A DNA stretch of 64,000 nucleotides from Eleusine coracana subsp. coracana (Eukaryota > Streptophyta > Magnoliopsida > Poales > Poaceae): assembly GCA_032690845.1 (NCBI GenBank), contig CM064432.1, forward strand, positions 56,790,071 through 56,854,070, written 5' to 3'. Every line of letters begins with the position of its first letter. Position 1 is the stretch's first letter. The notes under the pieces were generated by a model, which saw only the letters and a list, made by a program, of their open reading frames with translations, was not told where the DNA came from and searched no databases. This document shows, piece after piece, positions 9,429 to 21,411 of this stretch. The position numbers and the translations under genes are program-made.

Positions 9429-12400
9429 TCACGAATCCTCTCTTAGTTGCATCAAGTTTGTGCGAAGGCTGGACTCCTGTACCTGACGAAAGATAACATC
9501 AGCTTATAGATATTTTGGATTACCGATTTTGTTGTAGCGATCTGCACTAAAAATGAGAAATTCAACATTTGGTTCCAAAATTAATTATTTAATGGCAAAT
9601 GGTCCAGAATTCTGGACAGATCCCTACCGGAATTTGCCAGTTTCTATGGTCCATCCACAAGCCCACAAGGACAAAAAAGTCCAAAACATGACATGGCATG
9701 CAAGTCCTGCAGCAAACTCTATAGAACTGTGCATAAATCTATTGAGAACCATAATCTACGGACTGTTTCCGATGTCCCATACTCCCATCCAACAAAAATG
9801 ACGGCATTATTACACACACACAAAAAAAAAACACCGAAGAGGATCTGGTGTCCGTGTTCCTTGAATTTCCTTTTGTGAAAGAAATTAAACTCTGTAGTGT
9901 CTCAACTAAGCATCAAATGGACCAGGATAAATCTCGAGGCAATTGTTTGACTAGGACTAGGAATCAAAAGTTGACTAGACAGTGATCCAAATTTACCTGT
10001 AATTTCGCGGCTGTAACTAAGAGCTCTCTGCACTCATCAAGAGCAGATTTTTCTTGTCTTGCCATGACTGAAAGCTGAGAAACCAAAGATGTCCTATCTT
10101 CGACCTGGTAAATATGTTCTATCAGAAATGAGAGCATCAAAGGCCTTCCCATACTCCCACCACCACAAAACAAATGTGACACGACGTTTGCAGGATTTGA
10201 GGTTCATCAGATTATCTGAGGAAAAAAAATCTAAACCAGAATCTGAAACCTTCTGTCGAACCTTTGATTGCAAGTAGCAAATCGAGGAACTCAAAGCCTG
10301 CATAACATCAACAGCTGAGCTTACTGCATTCTTCACTGCAATTGCCTCTGCCTGTTCATATGATAGCAGTGTTTATATCCTCAACAAAATAAGGAAACCT
10401 TACGTTTACGTTCAAAGAATGTGTAATTTGAAATCAAGCAACTGTTTGTTTGTTTTTTCATCGATCCAAATGTACTATTTGCTTAATACTCACGTGTGCT
10501 CCTGATGTAACTGGCAGGCGGAGCGTGCTTGCTTTAAGCGCCTCGACCGCCTCAGCCAATGTACTGCTGTTTTCCTCTTCTAGTTCCGGCCATTGCTCAA
10601 GGTAAGTTATCTGAATCAATAACGTGATCACTGTTCAGGAATAAACAGACAATTGATTTGCAGGGCACTTGTTTGGAAATAAAAAAGCAGAGAACAAGGA
10701 TTGCCTATACAGGTGGCTGTATCTATTCCTTACTATGATTCGATAAATTCAAATCCTTAAAAAATCATATGAACTTTCACCCCTAAACCTACAAAGGTAA
10801 AAACTAAAAACAAGTTGAGTTGTGAACAGGCACCTGCTCTGTTACAATGTGATACAACTTCATCTCTTGCTGGCGGAGCCGTACATCAATTCTTGCCGTG
10901 GTTAAAGCATCCTGCAGTGCCAATATTTTTTCCGAAACACCAAAAATAATGCTCTGTTTACATAACAGGGAAAAATGTATCATGTCAGTCGAATGTTGCA
11001 AAATGATGAAATATAGAGAAAACATTCCTACTAAACCACTGAAAACTAATGTAAATTAATTGTCAGCAAATTATGTTTTAGGCTAAAAAACTTAGACATA
11101 TACAAAATAAAAACCACAGCTGCAACACAAAATGAGAGTGTTAAATTTAACACAAAATGCCAGTTGGATGATTGGGTGAAGTAACTTGCATATATGTGAC
11201 TCGTCATAAGAAACAAAATGGTACAGTCGCAGTCAAACAATTCCTTGTAACAAGTAAAAGTGAGGAATTTGTCACATCTGAGTTGTTCATTCCATCATCT
11301 TGCATAGATAGTTTGTGTTGCAAACAAAACATAAAAATGGCCACAGAAAAATAAATTTAGATAGCTTAGGCCGTCTGAGACCAGCAACAGTAAGAAAATA
11401 GTTAACGCAAGATGCTGAGTTATAAATACCTCGGCGTTGTTTCTCCGGAACGACAGCGTGGACTCTGAAATCGCATTGACGAAGCGCCACTGGAGGTACC
11501 TGTTATCCAGCAGGCGTAGCTGGTGGACGTTCTCGACCTGGTTCGCAGCCTTCTTCCCTTTCCGCGCATCCACGATGTAGTTAAAAACAGGTTGTGCGGC
11601 TGAAGAAGAAGCACATTTGGATCGGCAGGACGCTGAAGGCCGTATCCGCGATGGACTCTGACAGGTGGCCTTGGACGTAGGGGACGTAGCAGCAGCCGAC
11701 ACGACCTTGCTCTTGCTCGGTGACGATGACGACGACGACCGGTGCAGAATTGGGACGGAAGTGGACCGGCTCGCGGATCTGGAACCTTCCGACGTCGTCT
11801 GCGAAGAGGCTTCGTCGCTGTCGTGGCCCTCCCTCCTGCTCCGGCGCATGGCCGCCCGCTTCGCCATTTCACTCGACGGGCTCCGCAGGCACTTGCCTTC
11901 AGATGGACGCGTCGTCGTCCTCGCCATCGGAGACCGTCCTGCTGACGAAGCACTGGACGACCTGCGGCCCGCGTTTCCAGCGTTGCTCGTTGTGGCGGGA
12001 GCGGGAGCAGCGGAGCCCTGGCGGCCGGTCGCCATCGCCGGCCACCGGTGCTGCTCGACGCCGACCCTCTTCTTGGCGGGCGACGACGACTCCGGCGGCC
12101 GCGCGTTCTCGCACTGGTTCTGGTTGCCGGCGCCGTTCCGACGAGCCGGGCTCCGCTTCCTCTCGGGCGCCTGCAGCTTGCTGGCCTTAGCCGCCTCCGA
12201 AGAAGGCAGGCCGCGGACCAGCCTGTCTATCTTCTTCACAGGGGTGGACTCTGACCGCAAGCCATTGGCCGTCTGCTGCTTCGCGCTCGTGCCACGTGGC
12301 TCTGGCGCAGCCGCGTCACGTGCCGGCGAGGCGGGCCTTGACGCGGTGGGGGAGGAGGAGGAGGGCTTCAACTTCAACTGAGGAGGAGACGGGGCAGGTG

Positions 12401-12689
12401 AAGTTGGCCTTGCTCTGTCAGCCGACCGTGCTCTGTTGTTGCACGACGGCGCGCCGTCGAGTGCCGCCGAGGCGGCCCGGGCCGGGCTCGGCGACGTGGA
12501 CCGCCTCGTTGCCGCAGCAGCAGCAGGCTTGAACCTGGAGGCGGCCTGCTCTCTCCTCCGGCAAAAACTAGCCGGAGAAGCAGCCGCATTGCCCTTCTCG
12601 GACGGCACCAGAGGCCGTCGCGGCGCGCCATCGCCACCACCACCAGCCTTCCTCCCCTCGCCTGGAACGCCCGGCTTCACGTCGTCCAT
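9429..12689 (-). CDS. QWRF motif-containing (AUG8-like) microtubule protein, 582 aa
   Basis: Six exons on the minus strand: 12689-11430, 10953-10834, 10610-10494, 10351-10262, 10104-9997 and 9482-9429. All junctions are phase 0 with GT/AG borders, and a TGA ends the frame at 9429. The N-terminal ~380 residues are basic, Ser/Pro/Ala/Arg-rich and low complexity. The signature LRLLDNRYLQWRF, with QWRF at residues 400-403, is followed by a conserved helical region (ISELR-like segment, EALKASTLRLPV, AVSSAVDVMQAL, QEKSALDECRELL, SSLRTNLMQL). The QWRF (DUF566) family includes Arabidopsis AUG8 (an augmin subunit binding microtubule plus ends) and SCO3. The likely role is microtubule nucleation or organisation. 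The start MDDVKPG is preferred; an upstream in-frame ATG at 12875 adds an unlikely hydrophobic stretch. Confidence 0.93.
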
Positions 12690-15360
12690 GAAGATGAAGA
12701 TGAAGAAGAGGAGGAGCAGCCGCGCGCCACCACCACCCGCATCGATGTGGCTCTCATCAATCAAGCTACGAGTACCTTCCTTCCTTGGCGACGCCAAAAC
12801 CCGCGCGGATCTACCACAACACGACACCAACCACCGGGGGATTAAGCAGAGCGATGGAATGGAAGCATCCACCAATAACCCCTTGTGTTGAACTCAAAAA
12901 ACGAACGAAACACACACCGCCGTGTCGCGACGTTGGAGACGGGAAGAGGAACCGGGAAGCGAGCGGCTTCGCCACCGGGGGATGGCGATTGGCGACAGAG
13001 ACAGCAGAGCGCTGGGGAGGGGGCCATGCGTTTGGGGCTGCGGGAAGGAATGACGAATTCCTCCGGTTTGTTGTTGCTGCTGCTGCGCCGGGTCGCTCTC
13101 GTCACGGGGATGCCGTGGACAGGTCGGGAACGGTCCCCTCCCTGGGGGGAGAAAACGACGCGGGGCTTCCGAGTCGGAGCCATGGCGAGGTGGCGGGCAC
13201 TTGCAGCGTGAAACAAACAGTAACTCCATTGACGCGCTAGGACTGACACTTCCGAGCACCTTGGCGACGACATGGACACTTCCAAGTAGCGCGGAAAACA
13301 TTGACAGCTCTTCAAAACCTTATTACTACACTCCCCTACTATGAACTTCCTTACATGACGAGATGCCCCTCTTGTTCGGTAGTTCGATGCAGACAAGAAC
13401 GCGAAACCCAAAGTCCACAAATTTTTTTTTGAGAATCAGCGAAACAAGATAAACCCGTACCAGAGGTGTAGACGAATCCGAGATGAAGCCGCGAAATGCG
13501 TCCTCAGATGTTTCCGGATTGGGCTTTGGATTCGCTAAGAATGGAAGCTCAGATCACCGGAGCCCGAGCGAGACCAGCAGCACACACAATGGCGCGCATT
13601 TTTGGATCTGACGAAGCATGGGAGCGGGCAATCAAATTATCCGACGACGCGTCCAGCGAATCAACGCCGAATCGCACGGAAAGGGACGCTTGACTTCCGC
13701 GCAAAGGGATTCACCGTAATGGCGCCGTGCCGTTCGGTTACGGATAACAGCTCGAGACAAGGCCAAGCTATAGCGCCGGCCAGCTCGACTACTCTACTTA
13801 ATCGCTAGTCGATCGGTCCCCCAAAGTGTCTCCTTTTTTTTTTTGTTTTTTCTCTGATAAATGAGGAGGTGATTCTTCTGAATTATTGATAAGCGTCCAC
13901 AAACTATCGAAACCGTTCGTTCCCAACGGCAACGCCAGCCGGTCGAGCAAGCCAACAACAAAGCCAAGAACGAGTCGCGCGTACGAACGAACAATGTGAC
14001 CGCGGGGTGAAGGGAAAGGCTTTACGATTACCTCGGCGCAGCGCACGGTTGTGCCGGATCACCGGCGCGCGAGCCCGGCGAGGGACCGGCCGGCGGCCAG
14101 TAGGAGGACGGTGTTCCCTAGCCGCGCCGCGCGGCGTAACTCCTGCAGGTGTTTGCTCTGTTGCGTGGGCTCTGCTTGCTTGGTTGCTTCAGTAGGAGTG
14201 GTTCCGCGTAACAGAGTGCGGTTTCGCGGGCACGTGGCGCCACTCTGGTGGGCAAGGCAGGGCGCTCCTGCCAAGTCGCGCCTGGCTCGCCGGTTACGGT
14301 GTGCAGGGTTGGCTCTTGCTGGCTGGACGGTTGGTCGATCGGAGGATGCACGTACGGGAAAATTGAGCTGCAAGGCAGGTTTTGCAGGGGTACCCTGTCC
14401 CGTCAGGCTGTCACCTGCGCGCGCAGTCGCCTGCGATCGCGAGGTGCATGGGTACGTAGCTTTCGCCAGCTGCATCTCGTTGCACGGTCCTAGTCTCAGG
14501 CGAGTTCCTTCTTATTAAGCGTGGTGGGGTCGTGTAAGTGATTAGTTACATTGCTGAACTGAAAAGTTGTGGCATGCAATTGCAACGAAACAGAATCACC
14601 GCGCACGCACGCGCATGTGATATCTAGGACCGCGCGGGGGTCTAGTCTGGTCCGCTGGTCCACGAGCGGAGGAGACGGACCCATCCGGCGCCGGCGGCGA
14701 CACCCCCAAAAGCAAAAGGCGCCCGCGTGGCGCAGCGCTGGCCGGCGAGCACGGGCGCATGCGTAGCGGCAATGTGACTCGCGTCGGCATCGAAGGGTGC
14801 ACGAGCAGTCGAGCACGCTTCCCTGGCCGTATACGTGGCGCGCGGACCACATGCACGAGAGCGCAGTCGATCGTTACGTGCGAGCGAACAGCACCCGGCC
14901 GCACAGCGCTGCTTGTTTCCGTTGCCTTGCAAGGCGAGGTCGGTTCGTTGTTGTTACCGGTGGGCTATCGGTTTCTGAATGGTACCCAGCGAGCACGCTG
15001 CCAAGCTTGTCGTTTTCGCCGCCGGCCTGGGCTCCTCAGTCCTCACCGGAGCTAGTTTGGCAGCGTGTGAGTTTCGAGAAGTGAAACAGTTTGATACGTG
15101 TGGCCTCATGTACATCCTCCGGGCCTCGGATTACCACGGCACCAGGCCTTTTTGATAAAAGTATGGGCCTGGACTCTCGTGCGGGATTACTGTGATTGGC
15201 CCAAGCCCATAAACGACAGTGCGCGTGTTTGGTGACTTCTTTCCGTCCAGATAGAGATAGGAGCCCAGTCAGTATTGGAATCATCGCCGGCTCGTCGCGG
15301 CCGCTCCGGCGATCCCCTCCTCCTCCCCCACCGCCGCCGCGACCCCGCGATCGGGCCGAG
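12690..15360. other. divergent intergenic region between the QWRF and calcineurin-B-like genes
   Basis: This GC-rich DNA must contain the promoters of both divergent genes. Overlapping long frames on both strands (for example around 12842-13420 and 14051-14518) have the composition of GC-biased non-coding DNA and no recognisable domain. A minus-strand frame starting near 13183 (MAPTRKPRVVFSPQ) could be a small gene or upstream exon, but nothing supports it further. Confidence 0.5.
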
Positions 15361-17876
15361 ATGGGGAGCACCTCCTCCATGCTCACCCAGTACGACATCG
15401 AGGAGGTCCAGGACCATTGCAACCACGCCTGTGAGTCGCGAACTGTAACTGTTGATTTAATCCCCTTCGCTGATCCTGTCTGCTCTGACCTGATCTCGTC
15501 CCATGCTTGGTGGGAGCTAGTCTCGCAGCAGGAGATCGTGTCCCTGTACCACCGCTTCTGCCAGCTCGACCGCAACGGCGGCGGCTTCGTCTCCGCCGAC
15601 GAGTTCATGTCCGTCCCGGAGTTCGCTGTCAACCCCCTCTCGCAGGTGCGCCCCACCACCCAGAAAATCTCTGAGCTCACCTCAATTTTCTTGCCAATTT
15701 CGCCGTTTCCCTCCATTTGTTTTAGCTACATTCTAGCTTGGCGGAGTACAGTAGTAGCTATAGACCACGTTACATTGATGGTTTGGACTGGTAAATGTGA
15801 TGAAGAGATGACAAATTTCAACTGAAGAATGCTGTGTTTTTTGTATCAGAGGCTTCTGCGGATGCTCGATGGGCTCAACTTCAAGGAGTTTGTGGCCTTT
15901 TTGTCGGCGTTTAGCCCCCACACAAGCCTGCAGCAGAAAATAGAATGTCAGTACTAAGATTCTTCTTATAATTTTTCCGTTTATCTTCCTGTCCTTATGT
16001 AGTATGGACGTTTTCTGAAATTCCGTTGTAGGTCTGATTATATCTGTTTCTCTCTGTAGTTATTTTCAAGGTTAATGACACCGACTGCAATGGGAAGGTT
16101 GCATTTGAGGACATCTTGAGCATCTTACGAGACATGACGGGATCGTTCATGACTGAGCAACAGAGACAGGTTTCTGCTTAAGATTTCTGGTGTTTTCTTG
16201 TGTCATGATACTTAAAACCAATAAGGTCTGGACCATTTTATACCAAATAAACCTGGCATTGATTCCATCTTCTGATTCAATAATAACTATATCCCATATG
16301 GGAACGTCACATGTTGCTTTGAGCCGGTGGTTAAGTTGTCATATCTTTTGGATGTTTTCCCGTTATATGAACTCTAGATTCTGTGTTAAAATAGCTTTTT
16401 TTTTATGTCTTCATCAATTTGTCAGGCATGTTGGATGCCTACAGCTGTTTGAATTGCAGAATAAACCGTTCTGAAATCTAATTTACCTAATCTAGTAGCC
16501 TCATATCCTATCATCATTTGCCATTATCTGCAATGTATCATGTAGTGTCCCAGGATTCAAATTTTCGGTCATGTCTGATGTATATAGCTATGAAAGAAGT
16601 AAATGGTTCCTCCAACTTGTGTAGCTGTCCTGCCAGGTGTTATGTCAAGAGGTTTCACTGTTTCAGTTTCTTTTTGTTGTGGCTACAGTCCTTTTTTGGG
16701 TGTGCTTACTTAAAAACACTTTTTCTGCATCACAGAAAGTTTTGATGCACGTGTTGGAAGAAGCTGGTTTTACAGAAGATTCACATTTCACTGTACCAGA
16801 CTTTATGAAGGTAAGCTCTTCCTTCCTTAGCAGAGATTTTTTTTTTCTCGGTCACGAAAGTATATTCACCAGTCACATCCTACTTGGGGCATCAGAAAAT
16901 TACTTCCTGCATGTCAAAAGATAACAACCTCAGGATTTTTTACAGTTCAATTTATTAATCTGTGTGGGTACATTAATGGCAGTTCAAAGTTAAAAACTTA
17001 AAACGTGATGGAGAGAATCCACCTTTTGGTTTCTCAATTTTTATTACAGGAGTTTAATTTCCATGGTAAACTTCTGTTTACATTACATTTAAACAACACT
17101 CAAAAAAAGCAACTAACATCCTTAACTACCTTGTGCTTTTCCTATATGGCACCTAATAAGGAACCAATATAAGCTATAATTACCACTTTATACTGACATG
17201 GCATTGCCTGCACAAACATGCCCACAATAATGATGAAGCACTGGTCATGTTCTCCCATATCTTCTTTCTCCTCTCTTCCATCTGATGCCTCTCTAATATT
17301 TCTTGAGTCCTACCTCAAGCAGACTGCATAGCCCCACCGTTACCCGAGACAACTTCCATAGCAGTTCCACTCTGTATGCCTCTCTTGGTACTCTACTTTT
17401 CTTTCTTGTTCTTTTACCTGCCTCTCTCCTTCTCTGTGTCCTATTCTTCATCCACTGCCCCCCCCCCCCCCCCCCCCTTCTCACAGACCAGTTTTTTGGA
17501 TCCTGGATATCGCAAGATTAATTTACTGAAGTTGCATTGCACTGCATTTTTGTGAAGTAAATGGAATAATCAAAATAGCCTTGTTTTACAAGGCTACTGT
17601 GGGTAAAATACCTGCCATGTTGTATTCTAAAATATATGTAGTAGCTATTGCAATTTGCAGTGTACAATCAAGACTTTATTTGTTAACTATGTTGGAAGTT
17701 CTCTTGTGCTATTTTCAAGTTATATCTCATAAACGGCTCTACTGCATATTCGCATTAGTGTATTACATGATTTTAGCCTTAAGGAGTGCCTTCTCTTGCT
17801 TGACAAACTTGATTCTCATTTTCAGATTCTTGGAAACTCTGATCTCAAGATGGAGGTTGAAGTTCCTGTTGACTAA
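15361..17876 (+). CDS. calcineurin B subunit-like EF-hand protein, 175 aa
   Basis: Six exons: 15361-15430, 15521-15645, 15850-15946, 16060-16169, 16736-16810 and 17826-17876 (TAA). All phases agree. The protein begins MGSTSSM, a good N-myristoylation signal (Gly2). The first EF-hand loop (DRNGGGFVSADE, residues 40-51) and a later one (DTDCNGKVAFED in exon 4) keep calcium-ligand positions. The hands around LDGLNFKEFVAF and FTEDSHFTVPDF are degenerate. Length and order match the plant calcineurin-B/CHP-like group (Arabidopsis At3g18430 type) rather than the longer CBL proteins. A membrane-anchored calcium sensor is the likely role; since plants lack a canonical calcineurin A, the partner is unknown. 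Intron 5 (16811-17825) contains a 20-bp poly(C) run. Confidence 0.92.
17459..17478. repeat. poly(C) run in intron 5 of the calcineurin-B-like gene
   Basis: An uninterrupted run of about 20 C residues within the intron, preceded by a CT-rich stretch. Confidence 0.85.
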
Positions 17877-18683
17877 TAAATACTTGTATCATCATGCTGT
17901 TGCCCAAAGTGTATTGTCATTTATGTTAGCTTGAGCAGTGGGTTATTTAGATCCTTGTACTTCAAATCCTGATCAAAGTTGTAATCAAAGAAACATATGT
18001 ATTTGTTTGTTGGTGCTTAAGTTGACTCCTGCCTATACTTGTTTCTTCTTGTTTATGCAATCTACTGTCTCATGCTCCTTCAGGGTCAGGTATTATTATC
18101 AGCTATCACAATAAGGTTCATTGCCAAATATATTGAACTTTTTTTTCACATCCGGTGTGTTGATGAGTCTAGATTCCATAGTAATGGATGATATCTGGCT
18201 CAATAGGTCAGAGTGTCTTATTGTTCTTACGATTATTAATCTTGTATGTATGTGGTCATTAAATTGTGTCAGAGGGGAAAAATACTAAACATGGGATCAA
18301 TATCAGATAGATGTTCTATGCCATCTTCAATCTGCCACGCACTTGATGCTTTGTACGGTCTGTTACCTATTCCCTAAAAAAACCATAGTCTGTTACCATT
18401 GACAATGAAAAATGTAATGGGACTCAATTCAGTAAGGCTGAAAGATTAATTTGAATTAGGTTTTGCCACAGCATTGAGTTGCTTTGTAGCTGTGACGGCT
18501 AATCTTTTTTGTAGATTAATTCCAAGGAGGGGAAAAACCCCACATAACGGGTATTTATTGTTCTTCAGATAACCTCCAGTTTCACATTCCAAAAATAAAT
18601 CTTACCTTCCTCTTTTTCTCTCTTTTAAAAGGAGGCATTCACTGCTTTGTCCTATTAATAGGCATTGTCCTGTTTACCTGCAG
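17877..18683. other. 3' UTR of the calcineurin-B-like gene and following spacer
   Basis: A T-rich tail follows the stop at 17876. No further conserved coding sequence is seen before the candidate exon at 18684. Confidence 0.5.
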
Positions 18684-19458
18684 GTTCTTACTCCCATGCA
18701 GGAGAGGATGGCAGAGCCATTGAAATTTAGCTACCGGAGCATCTTTAGCCCATCGGCATCAATCTTGGTGAGTTTGCTATCAGTAATCTCACTTTTTTGC
18801 ATAATTTGGTAATCATTAGAAATTTTTAACAGAAGCAAAAAACCATACTTAATTACCTCCAGAATCTCTTAACATCTGTTGAAAAAACTTGGAAGTGGGG
18901 ACACGTTCTGTTGTATAGCAATCAACTATGTTGACATCCAATCTATATTACTAGTTCCAGTTAGTATGCATTCTTTGCATTGGCAATTATTATGTCCCTT
19001 ACAAGCCGATCAATTTTAAGGTACTTTGTTCCAAATGTTTTTTTTTTCTTTTTTGCATCCAACAGGACCGTCTCTTATTTATGGAATCCTTATCGTGTTC
19101 TAATATGACAATCAATAATGCAATATATATATCTCAATTTATCATCCTTTAGCCTGTTGTATTTATTTTTAATATATTCTTTCTGAAGGATTTGGTTCTC
19201 AGTTCGTGGTAGCACCATATCTTCATTTCCTTCCTCTTATGCCTCCATATTGGATCCAAATCTGGCATTTACAAATTATTGCTGACAGTTTCAGGGAATG
19301 GTTTCAATGATTAAGATGATTGCCCCTCCATCTTATCTCTATCAGTTTCAGGGTCAGTTTTAGATCTCACATTATATTTGTGCTTTGGTCTCCAGGACAA
19401 AAACATTGGTTATTTTTTTAGAGAAGAAAACATTGGCGATGAGAGTCTAATCCTCGGG
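18684..19458 (+). other. two candidate coding exons of unknown gene
   Basis: Segment 18684-18767 (84 nt) follows a TTTACCTGCAG acceptor and ends at GTGAGT. Segment 19396-19458 (63 nt) follows GTCTCCAG and ends at GTAAGA. Both are open and multiples of three, and they join in phase 0; the protein contains MAEPLKFSYRSIFSPSASIL followed by DKNIGYFFREENIGDES. No phase-compatible connection to the GTD-binding gene at 21412 or to the calcineurin-like gene was found. They could be 5' exons of the downstream gene with an unseen linker, a decayed gene, or chance. Confidence 0.35.
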
Positions 19459-20001
19459 GTAAGAAGGTCTTGCCTTCTCTTTTTATTTTCAATACAAATA
19501 TTTCATGACTATATTTTAAATTTAACCTTAATATAACATGCAACAGACATCTTGTCTTTGGCTGCTTGTTATGGAAGATTGAAGTTATAAGAAGGGAAAT
19601 TTTACACTGTCTTTATTAAGAAATACTGTGCAAATTTGCATAGTACAGAAATTCCTGTGTGTGAAACCTTTAAAAAGGTTATCTTCATATAAACCATTTT
19701 CAAATATCAAAACAAAGCCATAAAGGACCAACATAAAGAGTTCTTTTCCCCTACAGAACGGCCTTGTATAGGATTTGGAAGCATATTGATAGTTCAAGGT
19801 TGGATATATATAGTTTACTGTATTTAGCTCTCTTTTTTGTTTTGCCATCCTGTGCAGTTGCTCCTCAGATTCATGGGTCTTGAGGTTCTCTCTGTTGTAT
19901 ATCTCCTTTTTGTTAGAGTCTGTTTCTTTTGTAGTCCCTTTAGAACCCTTGCTTTTTTTATTAATATATTACCACAGTAGGGGTTTCTCCTACCGTAATT
20001 C
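19459..20001. other. non-coding spacer
   Basis: AT-rich sequence with no supported feature, ending in the left target duplication of the LINE insertion (19984-20001). Confidence 0.4.
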
Positions 20002-20306
20002 ACAACAAAAACAACAAAGCCTTTAATCCCAAGCAAGTTGGGGTACCATAGAGATGAAACCCTGAAGAACCAAAACACAAGGACAAAAAAAAAAAGAGGA
20101 AAGAAAGAGGGAAAGAAAAGAAAAGAACTGGGAAAGGGCAATAGAAAACCAAACAAAAAAGGGGGTAATAGAGGGGCAACCAAAAAATCAAGGTTCTGGC
20201 ACCCACTCTCCTATCTATGGCTAGCTCCTTGAGACCTTGATGATATTCCATTCGCTTCGTGGACTCCTCCCATATCAGTTTTGGTCTTCCTCTGTCTCTC
20301 TTCACA
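20002..20306 (-). mobile_element. 5'-truncated RTE-type LINE, 305 bp
   Basis: On the minus strand the sequence encodes RGRPKLIWEESTKR followed by LKELAIDR, the style of the C-terminal tail of plant RTE-clade reverse transcriptase proteins. It ends with GCTTGGGATTAAAGGCTTTGTTG and further TTG-like repeats, a typical RTE 3' end. It is flanked by direct repeats of 18 bp with one difference (TTTCTCCTACCGTAATTC at 19984-20001 and TTTCTCCTACTGTAATTC at 20307-20324), as expected for target-primed insertion. A purine-rich block (about 20088-20178) interrupts the 3' part. Confidence 0.7.
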
Positions 20307-20324
20307 TTTCTCCTACTGTAATTC

Positions 20325-21411
20325 CCTTAAAAAAATTACAGTAGATCTGAATTCCTAGTTGTTCAAAAAAAAATGGAAGGGCATTAAGTGTATATGCAAT
20401 ACGGTAACGAAACTATTAAAAAGATACAATATATCTGTGTTGAAGTAGCATCACCGGTCATGCTTTTGTAAGAGCAGACATAATTTATTCAGGGTTATTG
20501 ACTCAGAACACATAATTTTCCATAGGACCATGGTTTAAATAGCTAGGTATAGCTGTTTTAGAACCCCCCCCCCCCTACCTGGCAAGAAAAGAAAAGGCTT
20601 CACTGTAGAGTATAGCCATTGTCCCGCTATATCAGTTACGGGTGCTATAGCAGAGTTATTTGCCACAAGTTAGTGGCTAACAATAGGTCCGCTGTGCTAC
20701 AAATCTTTAGAAAAAATTAGGATGCTAGTTTAAATCCTGAATTTGTTAGAAGCACCAAACACATATGTATTGTTGCCTTGTTGGAGCATAAGAAAATTAT
20801 ATCAAATCATCAAGTGTTGTTCTTTTTCAATATTCTAAGCATTCATATGTGACATTTTATATTTATACAAGACATTGGTTTGACCAACTTATGGTGGTGT
20901 ATTATTGGTTCTAATGTAGTTAAATTTTCTTATTTATCGATTATATTTTGTCTTATGGACATATTTTTTAATATCATTTTGATAATAAAATGCTGCAGAG
21001 CATAGCTGCCAGTATAGCTAGCTATAGTTCCTCTAGCTTTTTTCTTCATCTTGCCACTATACCGCTAAAAGTGCTATTTAAATCTTCTGTTTGGACTAAT
21101 GATGTAAAGTTTGAATTGAACTTTTGTTGATGAAACCCTAATGCCTAGTTTTGGCTATGCCAATTCTGCACATAACCTAATGCCTGGTTTTGGGATGCCA
21201 TTTTAATGAACTCCTGGTAAGATGTGAATGAATTGTTTTTCCAAGCAAAAAATTTTATTAGTCCACTTGCTTTTCTAATAGTTTGCTGGTTGTACATCTT
21301 TGAGAGCACTGAGTGAAATTTGTTAAACAGCCCAGGTTGAACAGATGAATTCAAACTTTCAATTGAAGGAGAATAATAAACACTGAATACCTACAAGGTC
21401 CTACCACCAAA
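20325..21411. other. spacer and promoter/5' UTR of the GTD-binding gene
   Basis: AT-rich with no supported exon. A poly(C) run lies near 20564. Stop codons just upstream of 21412 in its frame argue that the ATG there, with a good context (CCAAAATGGC), is the true start unless a splice acceptor falls within the last few tens of bases. Confidence 0.45.

Noticed and set aside
9553..9878. Small plus-strand frames 3' of the QWRF gene
   Set aside because: Located in intron 5 of the minus-strand gene, with no domain or conserved motif.
11665..12381. Long plus-strand frames opposite the QWRF gene
   Set aside because: Shadow of the GC-rich first exon; the opposite strand has the diagnostic QWRF motif and phase-consistent exons.
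12690..12875. Upstream ATG extending the QWRF protein by 62 residues
   Set aside because: The extension is Cys/Leu/Phe-rich with a hydrophobic run, unlike the basic Ser/Pro-rich family N-termini; MDDVKPG at 12689 is preferred.
14051..14932. Overlapping long frames on both strands
   Set aside because: GC-rich intergenic DNA, no domain, no splice or codon signature; frames of similar length exist in several phases at once.
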